Numbered from the stretch's first letter, positions 35,231 through 45,018 are shown. The stretch: DNA of 64,000 bases from Marinobacter profundi (GCF_002744715.1 NZ_KZ319367.1:62001-126000); one strand, 5' to 3'. The notes: generated by a model from the sequence alone, not told the origin. Translations and numbers: made by a program.

Positions 35231-38023
35231 TCAGTTTTGATCCAGTGCAAAGTCAATGGTCAAGCTGTCACCCAAGACTGCGGAATTGGTGACTGGAATG
35301 GCTTGTTGGGTAACATTGCCAATGACTTCTCCCATCATCTCTGCAAACGCTGCGGACGTGTTGGAACCCTCAGAACACTGTTCGGTTGCAGGTGTAGCCG
35401 GTGCCACAAAGGTGCCGTGGTTCGCATTGATGCACGGGTTATCCCCGAAGAAGAGCGAGGCTGCATTTGCCGGGGCGCCTACGGGCAAGGGAGATGATGC
35501 CGAGATAATGCTGGTTCCGTTGCCATCAGCAAGGAGACCGCCGCCGGCGCCGAGGTCAATCAGTGCCATCAGCGGCTCGGTACCGGCCAGCGGGGCGGAA
35601 AGAGCCGCGCCGAGCGGTGCAACGTTGGCTTCATTGGGCACGGTCAGATCACCCAGTACCTCAGACATCAGCAGGCCTGTGCCATTTGCGGTTGCGAACG
35701 CACCCAGGTTCTTGCCGTAGTTTACGGGGTCGACGTTGTCGATTGTGGACTGCAGAACGTACAGATATGCCTCAAGAGTGGAGGTGCCCTGATCTACGCC
35801 GGCTGCGGCGAGGCCGCCAAGCACTTGTGGTGCAAGTGACGGCGAATTTTCTACCAGCTTGGTGAGCTGGCTGCCGGTGTTCATCAGTGAGATGGAAGTC
35901 AGTTCAGGATAGAAGAGCGTGCTTGTCGCCGTATTTGTGCCACGCAGAACCGGGTTCTCAAGCAGCGAAGCGAAAGCTGCGCCGGTTATACCGCCCAGAG
36001 AGTGTCCGACAAAATGGATGTTCTTGTTCTGGAGCTGTGCTTGTCCGAAATCGCCCAAAGTTCCGTCAATGTCGAGAGCACCGTTGGCAATCGTGGCAGA
36101 CAGGTTGAGCAAGTCCATGACACCTTGGCGGAGGTTATCCCGGGTGGTTTGCATGCTGCCAAGGTTAATGAACAGGCTGCCAGAGCGGACATCAGTGATT
36201 GCAGCCTCTTCTTGTGGGCTGAATGCCCCTGCGGGCGTGCTGTAATAGAAATGCCGCTCGCCAACGTAGTCTGCGTTCGGGAAATCGGCAGGATCGATGT
36301 ACATGTCAGCGGGGGTAAGGCCGGGTATGGTACCGACGGTCGCACCGCCCAGACCGTGCAGCGGCTGGTCGATTGCAATGGTCGCGATGCATTTGCCTTG
36401 CGCAATGGATTGAGCGGTCAGGTTAATTGCGGGAATTGTGGCCACACTGCGGTCCACTGTAATGCCGTGTTGGAAGATGACGACATCGGTGATGCCGGTT
36501 CCAGCAGTGGAACTGCAATTCAAAGTTCCTCCCGTCGCAGCAGACACTGCAGCAACATTCGGGTAGTAAATTGTCACCGGCACCGCTACTTTGGCATTCT
36601 CCTCAGGGAATGGCATGTATTGCGTGAGGTTGAAGGTGCCGTCGTTGTCACGGGGGAAGCTGAAGTTGGACAGTGTCGGATAAGTCGCTTTGAACGCATC
36701 AATAGTCGCATTCAGACCCGCTTCCAACTGAGTATCGCCTCGCCACATGCCGCTGACCAGCGGCGTACCATCAGTGCCGGGGAGTTCCTGGTAGTACGGA
36801 AGCTCGATAGCGCCCTCGGACACGTTTACCAGCTGCGCTGCACCAATCAGGGCTGCGTTGCCGGAGGCAGCAATTGCGGGCAAGGTCGCAGCAGACTTGA
36901 TTGTTGAATCATAGACTGCAGTAGTCCGGGGCTTGGGGAACGGCAGGTTGGGCACGATTGATCCAACAACCTGCTGGCCCAGCGTTGCATCCTGGATGTA
37001 AGGAGCAACTGCGGCACCCACCTTCTGTGCCAATTCAACGTTTGTCGGGCTCGCGCTCAACGCATCGGCCAGTGCTGCAAACACAGTGGAAGCGGTTGCC
37101 GTCGCGGGCAGATTGTCTCTGACAACCTGCAGTGCCGAGTACAGTACGACCTGTTGGCCAAGCGTCCCGAGATAAGTGCCCGGAGCGGTAACCGCATTAA
37201 ATACCGTTTTGGTATTAGACGTTGTCATGGTGTAGGCAAGTGTAACGCCCGCATCAATGCCGTTTGCGGCGAGCCAGCCATTGGACAGATTAACGGCAGC
37301 ATTCAGTACGTCACGAATTGACTGGAAGCCAGCGTTACCCAGAGGGTCGTCGCCGGAAATCTGGCTGTAGGGCACCGACTGGGCAGTCGGACGCCCGTCA
37401 GCACCCTTCACCCCGTCAGTCACCAGGACAAGGTATTTGGTCTGATCTGCCAGCGGCTCCAGAGGGGTAATACGAATTACGTTGTCCGAGCCGCCGTCAA
37501 GTGACACAACCTCGGTGCGGAAATTCTGGGTGGCATACTTTTCAATGTTGAACGGATTGGCTGCATCGATGTACGCAGGGTTTGCCGTCAGCTCGATGTC
37601 CGGAGTACTTGCAGACACCGGCTTCATATTAATCGGAACGAGGTGCACCGTCTGATTGGCGATAACGGTCGCCGGATCAACCGAGCCGTTGAAGCGGATG
37701 TCGATCTGGCCGGAGGTTGAGTAGCCTTCGAGATCGCTTACTGCCACTGAGCCCGGGTCAGTCCCGTTGGAGAAGCCCGTAAAGTCATAATTAGTGCTTT
37801 GGCCCGCACCCAGGAGAAGAACCAGGTCAAAGTTTGCCGGTACGCTAAATGTCGGAGATGTCAGAACCGGATCAAAAATAGGTCTGACAAGTGTGTTGTC
37901 GATGGTGGTATCGGTAATCAGGTAATCCGGATTCGCATTCCCCCCGCTATCAGCGCTATCAAAGCAGCCAGTGAGGCCAAGGGAAGATGCCACGGCAAGA
38001 CTTATTAGAGTTTTCTTGAACAT
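35231..38023 (-). CDS. VolA/Pla-1/cef family lipoprotein lipase
   Basis: This 930-residue protein has a lipoprotein signal (LISLAVASSLGLTGCFDS, lipobox LTGC). A Thr/Asp-rich N-terminal half contains an Ig-like segment with GQIDIRFNGSVDPATV and ITPLEPLADQTKYLVLVTDG. An alpha/beta-hydrolase domain carries the nucleophile elbow HFVGHSLGGITGA. This layout is that of the VolA/Pla-1/cef lipases, surface lipoproteins that release fatty acids from lysophospholipids or other lipids for uptake. The base composition looks less GC-rich than the neighbours (many AAT, ACT, GCA codons on the minus strand), perhaps from selection on the surface protein or from transfer. An AGGAAAAGG site precedes the ATG. 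Confidence 0.88.
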   Translation of the reverse strand: MFKKTLISLAVASSLGLTGCFDSADSGGNANPDYLITDTTIDNTLVRPIFDPVLTSPTFSVPANFDLVLLLGAGQSTNYDFTGFSNGTDPGSVAVSDLEGYSTSGQIDIRFNGSVDPATVIANQTVHLVPINMKPVSASTPDIELTANPAYIDAANPFNIEKYATQNFRTEVVSLDGGSDNVIRITPLEPLADQTKYLVLVTDGVKGADGRPTAQSVPYSQISGDDPLGNAGFQSIRDVLNAAVNLSNGWLAANGIDAGVTLAYTMTTSNTKTVFNAVTAPGTYLGTLGQQVVLYSALQVVRDNLPATATASTVFAALADALSASPTNVELAQKVGAAVAPYIQDATLGQQVVGSIVPNLPFPKPRTTAVYDSTIKSAATLPAIAASGNAALIGAAQLVNVSEGAIELPYYQELPGTDGTPLVSGMWRGDTQLEAGLNATIDAFKATYPTLSNFSFPRDNDGTFNLTQYMPFPEENAKVAVPVTIYYPNVAAVSAATGGTLNCSSTAGTGITDVVIFQHGITVDRSVATIPAINLTAQSIAQGKCIATIAIDQPLHGLGGATVGTIPGLTPADMYIDPADFPNADYVGERHFYYSTPAGAFSPQEEAAITDVRSGSLFINLGSMQTTRDNLRQGVMDLLNLSATIANGALDIDGTLGDFGQAQLQNKNIHFVGHSLGGITGAAFASLLENPVLRGTNTATSTLFYPELTSISLMNTGSQLTKLVENSPSLAPQVLGGLAAAGVDQGTSTLEAYLYVLQSTIDNVDPVNYGKNLGAFATANGTGLLMSEVLGDLTVPNEANVAPLGAALSAPLAGTEPLMALIDLGAGGGLLADGNGTSIISASSPLPVGAPANAASLFFGDNPCINANHGTFVAPATPATEQCSEGSNTSAAFAEMMGEVIGNVTQQAIPVTNSAVLGDSLTIDFALDQN

Positions 38024-38359
38024 GGGTGGAACCTTTTCCTGTTGTTGTGTCGTTATTATCGGTGCTGACGGGGCCGGGTGGTCCGGTAAGCCCTGTGTCA
38101 GCAGCCGGATTGTCTCGAAGTTTTCAAATCACGGTTGAGTGAGTTCGGGTCAGCGCTCTGAGCCAATTTCGTAATTCTGACTATATCGAAAGACAACGGA
38201 TACTGTTGATCGCTCTAAAGTGTGATTCTGAGGGCAAATGCACCCCCAGGCCGGTCTTCTTGAAAAATAGATGGCAGGTGGGGGTTTGTCGAGTGGCTGG
38301 AGCGGCGTGTTGGCGGCCGGCCAGTGGGGCGGGCCGCCGGGGAGGGAAGGCGGTGGCAA
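38024..38359. other. Gene-free stretch between lipase and enoyl-CoA isomerase-like genes
   Basis: No convincing reading frame. The part next to the lipase start holds an imperfect stem, GCTGAC/GTCAGC (about 38063-38099), which could lie in the lipase leader. The rest is a mid-GC promoter-like stretch turning into a G-rich tail at about 38280-38355, downstream of the isomerase-like gene. No terminator with a T-run was found. Confidence 0.4.
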
Positions 38360-39133
38360 TCAGTCGAAACGGGAGTAGTCCGGCTTCCGTTTTTGCATGA
38401 AGGCGGTAAAGGCTTCGGCGGCTTCCGGGGACTTCAGGCGCTCTGCAAACAGCTGGCCTTCGGCAAGCATGGTTTCCTTGAGTTGCTCAATGTTCGGCCG
38501 GTTAAGCAGTGCCTTGGTGGCGCGGATGGCAGCCGGGGCCTGGGCGGCCAGGCGCTGGCAGGCTTCCAGGGCGGTCGCCTCGGTGGCGGCAGGCTCGCAG
38601 ATGCGGTTGATCAGGCCGAGACGGGCGGCATCGTCGGCGCTGAAGGCGTCACCCAGCATCAGCAGCTCGGCCGCCCGTACCCGCCCCAGCCAGGATGGCA
38701 GCAGCAGGCTGGAGCCACCTTCCGGGCACAGGCCGAGGTTGGCAAAGGGCATCTGGAAGCGGGTGTTGCTGCCGGCAAAGACCAGGTCACAGTGCAGCAG
38801 CATGGTGGTGCCGATGCCCACGGCTGGCCCGTTAACGGCGGCCACGATTGGCTTGCTGGCCGATGCCAGCAGGAACAGGAAGCGGCCCACCGGGGTTTCG
38901 GTGAACTCGCCGGGCAGGCCCTTGGCAAAGTCCCCCAGGTCGTTGCCGGCGGTAAAGCAGTCAGCACTGCCGGTAAACAGGATGCAACGGACGTCCTTGT
39001 CTTCGTGGCCGGCTTCGATGGCATCACCCAGGGCGGTGTACATGGCGTGGGTGAGGGCGTTCTTGCGGTCGGGGCGATGAATGCGGACCACCAGTACCTG
39101 ATTATTTTTCTCGGTCAGAATGTGTTCGGTCAC
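38360..39133 (-). CDS. Enoyl-CoA hydratase/isomerase family protein
   Basis: This 257-residue crotonase-fold protein has RPDRKNALTHAMYTAL at the N-terminus and FTGSADCFTAGNDLGDF supplying one half of the oxyanion hole. VAAVNGPAVGIGTTMLLHCD and FANLGLCPEGGSSLLLP follow, the latter holding the single conserved acid. The PEGGSS pattern with one catalytic Glu resembles delta3-delta2-enoyl-CoA isomerases of the ECI2 type, which shift double bonds during unsaturated fatty-acid oxidation. A hydratase is less likely but cannot be excluded. It stands alone, divergent from fumarase, with 234 bases between. Confidence 0.9.
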   Translation of the reverse strand: MTEHILTEKNNQVLVVRIHRPDRKNALTHAMYTALGDAIEAGHEDKDVRCILFTGSADCFTAGNDLGDFAKGLPGEFTETPVGRFLFLLASASKPIVAAVNGPAVGIGTTMLLHCDLVFAGSNTRFQMPFANLGLCPEGGSSLLLPSWLGRVRAAELLMLGDAFSADDAARLGLINRICEPAATEATALEACQRLAAQAPAAIRATKALLNRPNIEQLKETMLAEGQLFAERLKSPEAAEAFTAFMQKRKPDYSRFD

Positions 39134-39367
39134 GGGGACTCCTGGGTTCGGTGTGCTGTCGTTGTAATGAGTCTTTGGGCTGAATTGTCAGGATCTTACC
39201 CGCTTTTGCACGGTTTTTTCACGCTTTTCACCTGATTTTCTGTCCGAACCGCGCAGCACTTCCGTGTCATCCTTCGCCTTCCGTCGCATCCCTCGCCGGC
39301 GGGATTTTCTGGTAAACTCTCGCCTCCCGAGAATTTCATCGTTCAACCAACACCTGATGAGACGCCT

Positions 39368-40882
39368 ATGACCACCGTAATCCGCCAGGACGACCTGATT
39401 GAGAGCGTAGCGGACGCGCTGCAGTTCATCTCTTATTACCACCCGAAAGACTTCATCCAGGCCGTGTACGAGGCCTACCAGAAGGAAGAGTCCCAGGCGG
39501 CGAAGGATGCCATGGCGCAGATCCTGATCAACTCGCGGATGTGTGCCCAGGGCCACCGCCCGATCTGTCAGGACACCGGCATCGTTACGGTTTTTGTGAA
39601 CATCGGTATGAACGTGCAGTGGGAATGCGACATGCCCCTGGACGACGTGATCAATGAGGGCGTCCGGCGCGCCTATACCCATCCGGACAACGTGCTGCGC
39701 GCCTCCGTGCTGGCCGATCCGGACGGCAAGCGCCAGAACACCAAGGACAACACCCCGGCCATCATCCACTACAAGATGGTCCCCGGTGACACCGTGGAAG
39801 TCCATGTGGCAGCCAAGGGCGGTGGTTCCGAGGCCAAGTCCAAGTTCGCCATGCTGAACCCGTCCGATTCCGTGGTGGACTGGGTGCTGAAGATGGTGCC
39901 GCAGATGGGCGCCGGCTGGTGTCCGCCCGGTATGCTGGGTATCGGTATCGGTGGTACCGCCGAGAAGGCGATGGAGCTGGCCAAGGAAGCTCTGCTGGAG
40001 CCTATCGACATTCACGACCTGCAGGCCCGCGGTGCCTCCAACCGCGCTGAAGAACTGCGTCTTGAGCTGTTCGAGAAGGTGAACGAGTTGGGCATCGGTG
40101 CCCAGGGCCTGGGTGGCCTGACCACCGTGCTGGATGTGAAGGTCAAGGATTATCCGACCCACGCCGCCAACAAGCCGGTGGCCATCATCCCGAACTGTGC
40201 CGCTACCCGCCACGCGCACTTTGTGCTGGATGGCACCGGTCCGTCCCTGCAGACCCCGCCGAGCCTGGAAGACTGGCCGGAAATCACTTGGGAAGTGGGC
40301 GAGAGCGTTCGTCGCGTCAACCTGGACACCGTAACGCCGGAAGACGTCAAGGACTGGCAGCCGGGCGAAACCGTACTGCTGTCTGGCAAGATGCTGACTG
40401 GCCGTGACGCTGCCCACAAGAAGATGGTGGACATGATCGAAGCCGGTGAAGAGCTGCCGGTGGACCTGAAGGGTCGTTTCATTTATTACGTGGGTCCGGT
40501 GGATCCGGTCCGCGAAGAAGTGGTTGGCCCGGCGGGCCCCACCACGGCCACCCGGATGGACAAGTTTACCCGTACCATGCTGGAGAAGACCGGCCTGACC
40601 GGCATGATCGGCAAGGCCGAGCGCGGCCAGGTTGCCATCGACGCCATCAAGGAGTTCGGTGCGGTCTACCTGATGGCGGTGGGTGGTTCTGCCTACCTGG
40701 TGTCCAAGGCTATCAAGCACGCCGAAGTGGTTGCCTTCCCTGAGCTGGGAATGGAAGCCATTTACGAGTTTGAGGTGGAAGACATGCCGGTGACGGTTGC
40801 GGTGGACTCCAAAGGTTCCTCCGTACACCAGACCGGGCCGGCCGAGTGGCACGAGAAGATTATTGCCGCCAAGGCGGTTTAA
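39368..40882 (+). CDS. fumA: Class I fumarate hydratase, iron-sulfur type
   Basis: This 504-residue enzyme interconverts fumarate and malate in the citric acid cycle. The N-terminal alpha domain has INSRMCAQGHRPICQDTG, where cysteines bind the [4Fe-4S] cluster, and IHYKMVPGDTVEVHVAAKGG. The C-terminal beta domain begins near residue 330 (DWQPGETVLLSGKMLTGRDA) and includes FIYYVGPVDPVREEVVGPAG and TATRMDKFT. It is the fused FumA/FumB form rather than the two-gene archaeal form. The start is the ATG at 39368. It is divergent from the enoyl-CoA isomerase-like gene and is followed by REP-like repeats. Confidence 0.95.
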   Translation: MTTVIRQDDLIESVADALQFISYYHPKDFIQAVYEAYQKEESQAAKDAMAQILINSRMCAQGHRPICQDTGIVTVFVNIGMNVQWECDMPLDDVINEGVRRAYTHPDNVLRASVLADPDGKRQNTKDNTPAIIHYKMVPGDTVEVHVAAKGGGSEAKSKFAMLNPSDSVVDWVLKMVPQMGAGWCPPGMLGIGIGGTAEKAMELAKEALLEPIDIHDLQARGASNRAEELRLELFEKVNELGIGAQGLGGLTTVLDVKVKDYPTHAANKPVAIIPNCAATRHAHFVLDGTGPSLQTPPSLEDWPEITWEVGESVRRVNLDTVTPEDVKDWQPGETVLLSGKMLTGRDAAHKKMVDMIEAGEELPVDLKGRFIYYVGPVDPVREEVVGPAGPTTATRMDKFTRTMLEKTGLTGMIGKAERGQVAIDAIKEFGAVYLMAVGGSAYLVSKAIKHAEVVAFPELGMEAIYEFEVEDMPVTVAVDSKGSSVHQTGPAEWHEKIIAAKAV

Positions 40883-40891
40883 AGCTTCTGC

Positions 40892-41006
40892 GGCAGGGGG
40901 ACAGACCCGAGGTCAGACCCCCCTGCCTGTGGCTCTCAGGGGACAGACCCGAGGTCAGTCCCCCTGCCGGTTTTGCCTCTTGGGGACTGACCTTCGGTCT
41001 GTCCCC
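40892..41006. repeat. Three palindromic REP-like repeats
   Basis: Three related hairpins lie between convergent fumA and selO: 40892-40927, 40937-40965 and 40982-41006. The core GGGGACAGACC-CGA-GGTCAG-CCCC is repeated directly in the first two and inverted in the third (GGGGACTGACC-TTC-GGTCTGTCCCC). Arms end in GGCAGG/CCTGCC in the outermost copy. This resembles repetitive extragenic palindromes spread by RAYT-type tyrosine transposases, and the copies can also act as transcript stabilisers or terminators. No transposase gene lies in the window. Confidence 0.85.
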
Positions 41007-41035
41007 GTCGTAATCCACTCCTATCCTCCGGTTTC

Positions 41036-42490
41036 TCAAGAAGAGCAACTGATGTTCAGGTGCTTGCCCCAGTCCGGCGGCAGGTCGGCGTATTTCTCGT
41101 AGTCGGGCTGTTCGTCGAACGGCTTCTGCAATACCTTAAGTAATTCCTTCATCGGCTCGTAGTCGCCGTTCTGTGCTTCCACAATCACCTGCTGGGCCAG
41201 GTAGTTGCGGAGGATGTACTTGGGGTTCACCTTGCGCATGGCCCATTCCCGCTCGTCATCGGCGCGGGTTTCCAGTTTCAGCCGGTTGCGGTAGCGTTCC
41301 AGCCACTCATCCGCCACGCTGCGGTCCACAAACAGGTCCCGCACCGGCGCGGTCCCCTTGCTGGTCAGGCCGGAGAGGCCGCGGAAGAAGCGGGTGTAAT
41401 CCACGTGGTGTTCGTGGAGCATGCTGAAGGTGTCCATGACCAGGCCAAGATCGCCGCTATCCTCCAGGGCCAGCCCCAGCTTGTCCCGCATCTTTTGCAG
41501 GAAGTGACTGTTGTAGGCTTTTTCATATCGCTGCAGGGCCTGGCGGACATCATCTTCGGTCATCACCGGTAACAGGGCATGGGCCAGGTACTGGCAGTTG
41601 GTGAAGCCGATCTGTGGCTGGCGGTTGTAGGCATAGCGCCCGCCCTGGTCGGTGTGGTTGCAGATATAGCCGGCATCAAAATCGTCAAGGAAGGCATAGG
41701 GGCCGTAGTCGAAGGTGTCCCCGATGATCGACATGTTGTCGCTGTTCATCACCCCGTGGCAGAAACCGACCGCCTGCCAGTCGGCAATCAGCCGGGCGGT
41801 ACGTTCCACCACTTCCTCGAACCAGCGCAGGTAGCGCTCGTCCTGCGGCAGCCCGATCAGGTGCGGGAAGTGCAGGGCAATGACATGCTCGATCAGGGTG
41901 CGCAGCGCGGCTTCCCCTTCGTGGTGGGCGGCAAACTCGAAGTGGCCGAAGCGGATATGGCTGCCCGCCACCCGCACCAGCGCCGCCGCGGTCTCGATCG
42001 ACTCCCGTCGCACCGGGTCTTTGGCGCTTACCATGAACAGCGCCCGGGTGGTGGGGATCCCCAGGGCGTGCATCGCCTCACTGCAGAGATACTCACGAAT
42101 GGTCGAGCGCAGCACTGCCCGGCCGTCACCGAAGCGGGAGTAGGGCGTCATCCCGGCACCCTTGAGGTGCCAGTCCCAGCGCCGTCCGTCCGGCCCGAGG
42201 GTTTCCCACAATAGCAGGCCACGGCCATCGCCGAGGTCCGGGTTGTACATGCCGAACTGGTGGCCGGTGTACTTCATGGCCACCGGATCCATACCTTCCA
42301 GCAATTCGGTGCCGGCACCCACGCCGGTCCACTCCTCCGGATGATCCGCATGAAAGCCCATCTCCCGGGCCAGCTCATGGTTAAAACACACCATGCGGGC
42401 GCCTTTCAACGGTGAGGGCTGCACCCGGCTGTAAAAGCTGTCCGGAAGGTCCAGGTAGCGGTGTTCAACGCGGAAACTGTTGCTGCTCAT
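41036..42490 (-). CDS. selO: Protein adenylyltransferase SelO (YdiU)
   Basis: This 484-residue pseudokinase-fold enzyme transfers AMP from ATP to proteins. It has YTGHQFGMYNPDLGDGRGLLL, LKGAGMTPYSRFGDGRAVLR, the regions around HGVMNSDNMSIIGDTFDYGP that bind metal, and FLDDFD. The protein ends in SCSS: the cysteine third from the end takes the place of selenocysteine in eukaryotic SelO. In Escherichia coli SelO modifies metabolic proteins and acts in redox stress. The ATG at 42490 is preferred over a TTG at 42505; neither has a strong ribosome-binding site. It lies convergent to fumarase across REP repeats. Confidence 0.93.
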   Translation of the reverse strand: MSSNSFRVEHRYLDLPDSFYSRVQPSPLKGARMVCFNHELAREMGFHADHPEEWTGVGAGTELLEGMDPVAMKYTGHQFGMYNPDLGDGRGLLLWETLGPDGRRWDWHLKGAGMTPYSRFGDGRAVLRSTIREYLCSEAMHALGIPTTRALFMVSAKDPVRRESIETAAALVRVAGSHIRFGHFEFAAHHEGEAALRTLIEHVIALHFPHLIGLPQDERYLRWFEEVVERTARLIADWQAVGFCHGVMNSDNMSIIGDTFDYGPYAFLDDFDAGYICNHTDQGGRYAYNRQPQIGFTNCQYLAHALLPVMTEDDVRQALQRYEKAYNSHFLQKMRDKLGLALEDSGDLGLVMDTFSMLHEHHVDYTRFFRGLSGLTSKGTAPVRDLFVDRSVADEWLERYRNRLKLETRADDEREWAMRKVNPKYILRNYLAQQVIVEAQNGDYEPMKELLKVLQKPFDEQPDYEKYADLPPDWGKHLNISCSS

Positions 42491-42708
42491 ACCAGTCTGT
42501 ACCAAAGGTTATAGGGTAAGCGTCCCGGGGGTTGCGGGGCGCCGGCCGCGCCCGGCCAGTCCCGGGGCCTGTTCAGGGCACGGCAAGGTTCAGCACACAG
42601 TGTCCCAGAAAAACGCCGGCGCGGACAAACTGCAAACCGGCCACCTATACTGCCAACTGGTACAGAACCTGCAAACCATTCCGCCAGTAGCCAAAGGAAG
42701 TACTAACC

Positions 42709-43665
42709 GTGTCCGCCCACGATCTGACTATGCTCGTCCAGGCCCTGATCACCCGGGAATCTCTCCCTGATGCATACGCCGACACCGTCAAACAGACCAT
42801 TCTCCCCCTTGCCGAGGGCATCCGTGATCTTCATCAGCGCCTCGGCCGCACCGTGATTATCGGTATCCATGGCGCCCAGGGCACTGGCAAGTCGACCCTG
42901 ACGGAATTTCTCAAACATCTGCTGGCCGATTACTACGGCCTGGCGACGGCGAGTTTCTCGCTGGACGATATCTACCTCACCCGGGAGGAACGGGAGACCC
43001 TGGCGGACAAGGTCCACCCGCTGCTGATCACCCGTGGCGTGCCGGGCACCCACGATCTTGTGTTGGGGCAGCAGACCATCGATCGCCTGAAAGAAGCCGG
43101 CCCCCACATCCTGACCCCCATTCCCGCCTTTGATAAATCCCGTGACGACCGGGCGCCGGAGCAGGACTGGGACGACTTCCGGGGCAGGGCGGAGGTGATC
43201 CTGGTGGAGGGCTGGTGCCTGGGGGCGGCGCCGGAAGAACAGGACGAGGCGCTGGCGCAGCCGGTCAACGAGCTGGAGCGTGTCGAGGATGCCGACGGCC
43301 ACTGGCGCCGGTATGTCAACCAGCAGTTGCAGGACGATTACCAGTGGTTCTTTGGCCAGCTGGACTGGCTGATCATGCTGAGGGCACCGTCCATGGCGTG
43401 TGTGCTGGAATGGCGCACCCTGCAGGAGCACAAGCTGGCGGAGCGGCTGCGCAATGCACCAAACCAGGGCGATGGGGCCGTTGCCGGCGCCCGGCATTCG
43501 CGCATTATGACGGACGCGCAGATCGTCCGCTTCATCATGCATTACGAACGGATCACCCGCACCTGCCTCGCAGAAATGCCCCGGCGTGCCGATGTGGTGA
43601 TCGACGTGGCCGAGGATCACAGCCTCGCCCTGCCGCAGTTCAGCCCAACGACGGAGTGGCACTAG
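42709..43665 (+). CDS. P-loop kinase, D-glycerate 3-kinase-like
   Basis: This 318-residue P-loop phosphotransferase has the Walker A loop GIHGAQGTGKST near residue 52, followed by FSLDDIYLTREERETLA and VEGWCLGAAPE. It resembles plant and bacterial D-glycerate 3-kinases (GLYK) and the uridine-kinase-like YggC group, so phosphorylation of glycerate is the best guess; the substrate is not proved. It starts with GTG at 42709 behind AAAGGAAG. It runs in the same direction as the glycosyltransferase downstream but is separated by 56 bases. Confidence 0.82.
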   Translation: MSAHDLTMLVQALITRESLPDAYADTVKQTILPLAEGIRDLHQRLGRTVIIGIHGAQGTGKSTLTEFLKHLLADYYGLATASFSLDDIYLTREERETLADKVHPLLITRGVPGTHDLVLGQQTIDRLKEAGPHILTPIPAFDKSRDDRAPEQDWDDFRGRAEVILVEGWCLGAAPEEQDEALAQPVNELERVEDADGHWRRYVNQQLQDDYQWFFGQLDWLIMLRAPSMACVLEWRTLQEHKLAERLRNAPNQGDGAVAGARHSRIMTDAQIVRFIMHYERITRTCLAEMPRRADVVIDVAEDHSLALPQFSPTTEWH

Positions 43666-43721
43666 TATGACAATCATGCGCCGGTAACCCGGGATTGTCC
43701 GGTTTGTGGCAGAATGGCGCC

Positions 43722-44822
43722 ATGCCTGCCACCATCCGACCCCGCATCCTCCTGTTATCCGCCTACGACGCCGGTAGCCACCGCCGCTGGCGGGAACAAC
43801 TGGTGGCGACCCAGCCGGAGTTCGACTGGCAGGTGCTCACCCTGGCGCCGCGGTATTTTCGCTGGCGGATCCGTGGCAATGCCCTGAGCTGGCTGGACGA
43901 GCCGCTGCTGCAACAGCGCTGGGACGCCCTGGTCGTCACCTCGATGGTGGACCTGGTGTCCATCCGCGGTTTTCACCGCCATCTGGCGGCCACTCCGGCG
44001 CTCTTGTACATGCATGAGAACCAGTTTGCCTATCCGGACTCCGACCAGCAGCATGCCAGCGCCGACCCCAAGGTGGTCAACCTCTACAGCGCGCTGGCTG
44101 CCGACCAGGTGGTGTTCAACAGTGCCTGGAACCGGGACAGTTTTCTGCAACAGGCCGGCGCCTTCCTGCGCAGACTGCCCGATGGCGTACCGTGCGGAAT
44201 CATCGAGCGGATCCGCGACCGTTCGTCGGTTATTCCGGTGCCGATTGAGGACCGCCTGTTCGTTGCGCGCCGACAATCCGGCGTGCCGGCGGTGCCGCAC
44301 CTGTTGTGGAACCATCGCTGGGAATACGACAAGGGCCCGGAGCGGCTGCTGGCGCTGCTGGATGCCCTTGCCGATGCCGGCCAGGATTTTCGCCTCAGCG
44401 TGGTGGGTGAGCAGTTTCGCAGCCAGCCGGCGGCTTTCAGGACGATCCATCAGCGTTACCAGAGCCGGTTGCTGAACTGGGGCTACCTGGCCAGCCGTGC
44501 CGATTATGACCGCTTGCTGGCTGCGGCAGATGTGGTGGTCTCCACCGCCGTGCATGAATTCCAGGGCCTAGCCATGCTGGAGGCGATGGCGTCCGGCTGC
44601 CTGGCGCTGGCCCCCCGCCGGCTGGCATATCCGGAGTATGTGCCGGCCGGTCAGCTGTATGCCAGCGTTCCGGATGATCCCCAGGCTGAGGCAGGTGCAG
44701 CGGCGGATCTGCTTATATCGATGCTGCATAAGCCGCCCTGTCAGAGTTCGCCGGATGACTGGCGGCTGAGCCGGCTGCAGCGACGCTATCACGCCGCGTT
44801 GGACGCACTCATCGGCGGATGA
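43722..44822 (+). CDS. GTDC1/DUF3524-type glycosyltransferase (probable tRNA-queuosine mannosyltransferase)
   Basis: This 366-residue GT-B glycosyltransferase has the GTDC1 (DUF3524) N-terminus ILLLSAYDAGSHRRWREQL, then LLYMHENQFAYPDSDQQ and VFNSAWNRDSFL. The C-terminal nucleotide-sugar domain has LLWNHRWEYDKGPERLLALL and HEFQGLAMLEAMASGCLALA. This family has recently been tied to mannosylation of queuosine in tRNA-Asp, giving mannosyl-queuosine; bacterial members are thought to do the same. The ATG at 43722 begins the conserved sequence; an upstream in-frame start at 43695 would add nine unrelated residues. Confidence 0.85.
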   Translation: MPATIRPRILLLSAYDAGSHRRWREQLVATQPEFDWQVLTLAPRYFRWRIRGNALSWLDEPLLQQRWDALVVTSMVDLVSIRGFHRHLAATPALLYMHENQFAYPDSDQQHASADPKVVNLYSALAADQVVFNSAWNRDSFLQQAGAFLRRLPDGVPCGIIERIRDRSSVIPVPIEDRLFVARRQSGVPAVPHLLWNHRWEYDKGPERLLALLDALADAGQDFRLSVVGEQFRSQPAAFRTIHQRYQSRLLNWGYLASRADYDRLLAAADVVVSTAVHEFQGLAMLEAMASGCLALAPRRLAYPEYVPAGQLYASVPDDPQAEAGAAADLLISMLHKPPCQSSPDDWRLSRLQRRYHAALDALIGG

Positions 44823-45018
44823 GCGGAGCGTCTCGTATTTCGCCCCGTCCCGGGTCAGGATCGGTCGGGTTGATCTACACTTGAAGCGGGAACTACGCAA
44901 AAAGTCGTAGAGCGCGTTCATTCCTTTTTGACATTTGATAATATCCTTATTCCTGCCGGTCATTAGCTAATCGATGCCAGGCATAAGTACAACTCAAAAA
45001 TAATTCAGGAGAACGTCT

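Noticed and set aside
39188..40852. A 554-codon minus-strand frame opposite fumarase
   Set aside because: Same kind of antisense shadow: His/Gly/Val-rich product with no domain, covering a gene that matches fumarase throughout.
40892..41006. CRISPR array
   Set aside because: Three copies only, palindromic throughout, one inverted, with unequal spacers and no cas genes. This fits REP-like elements.
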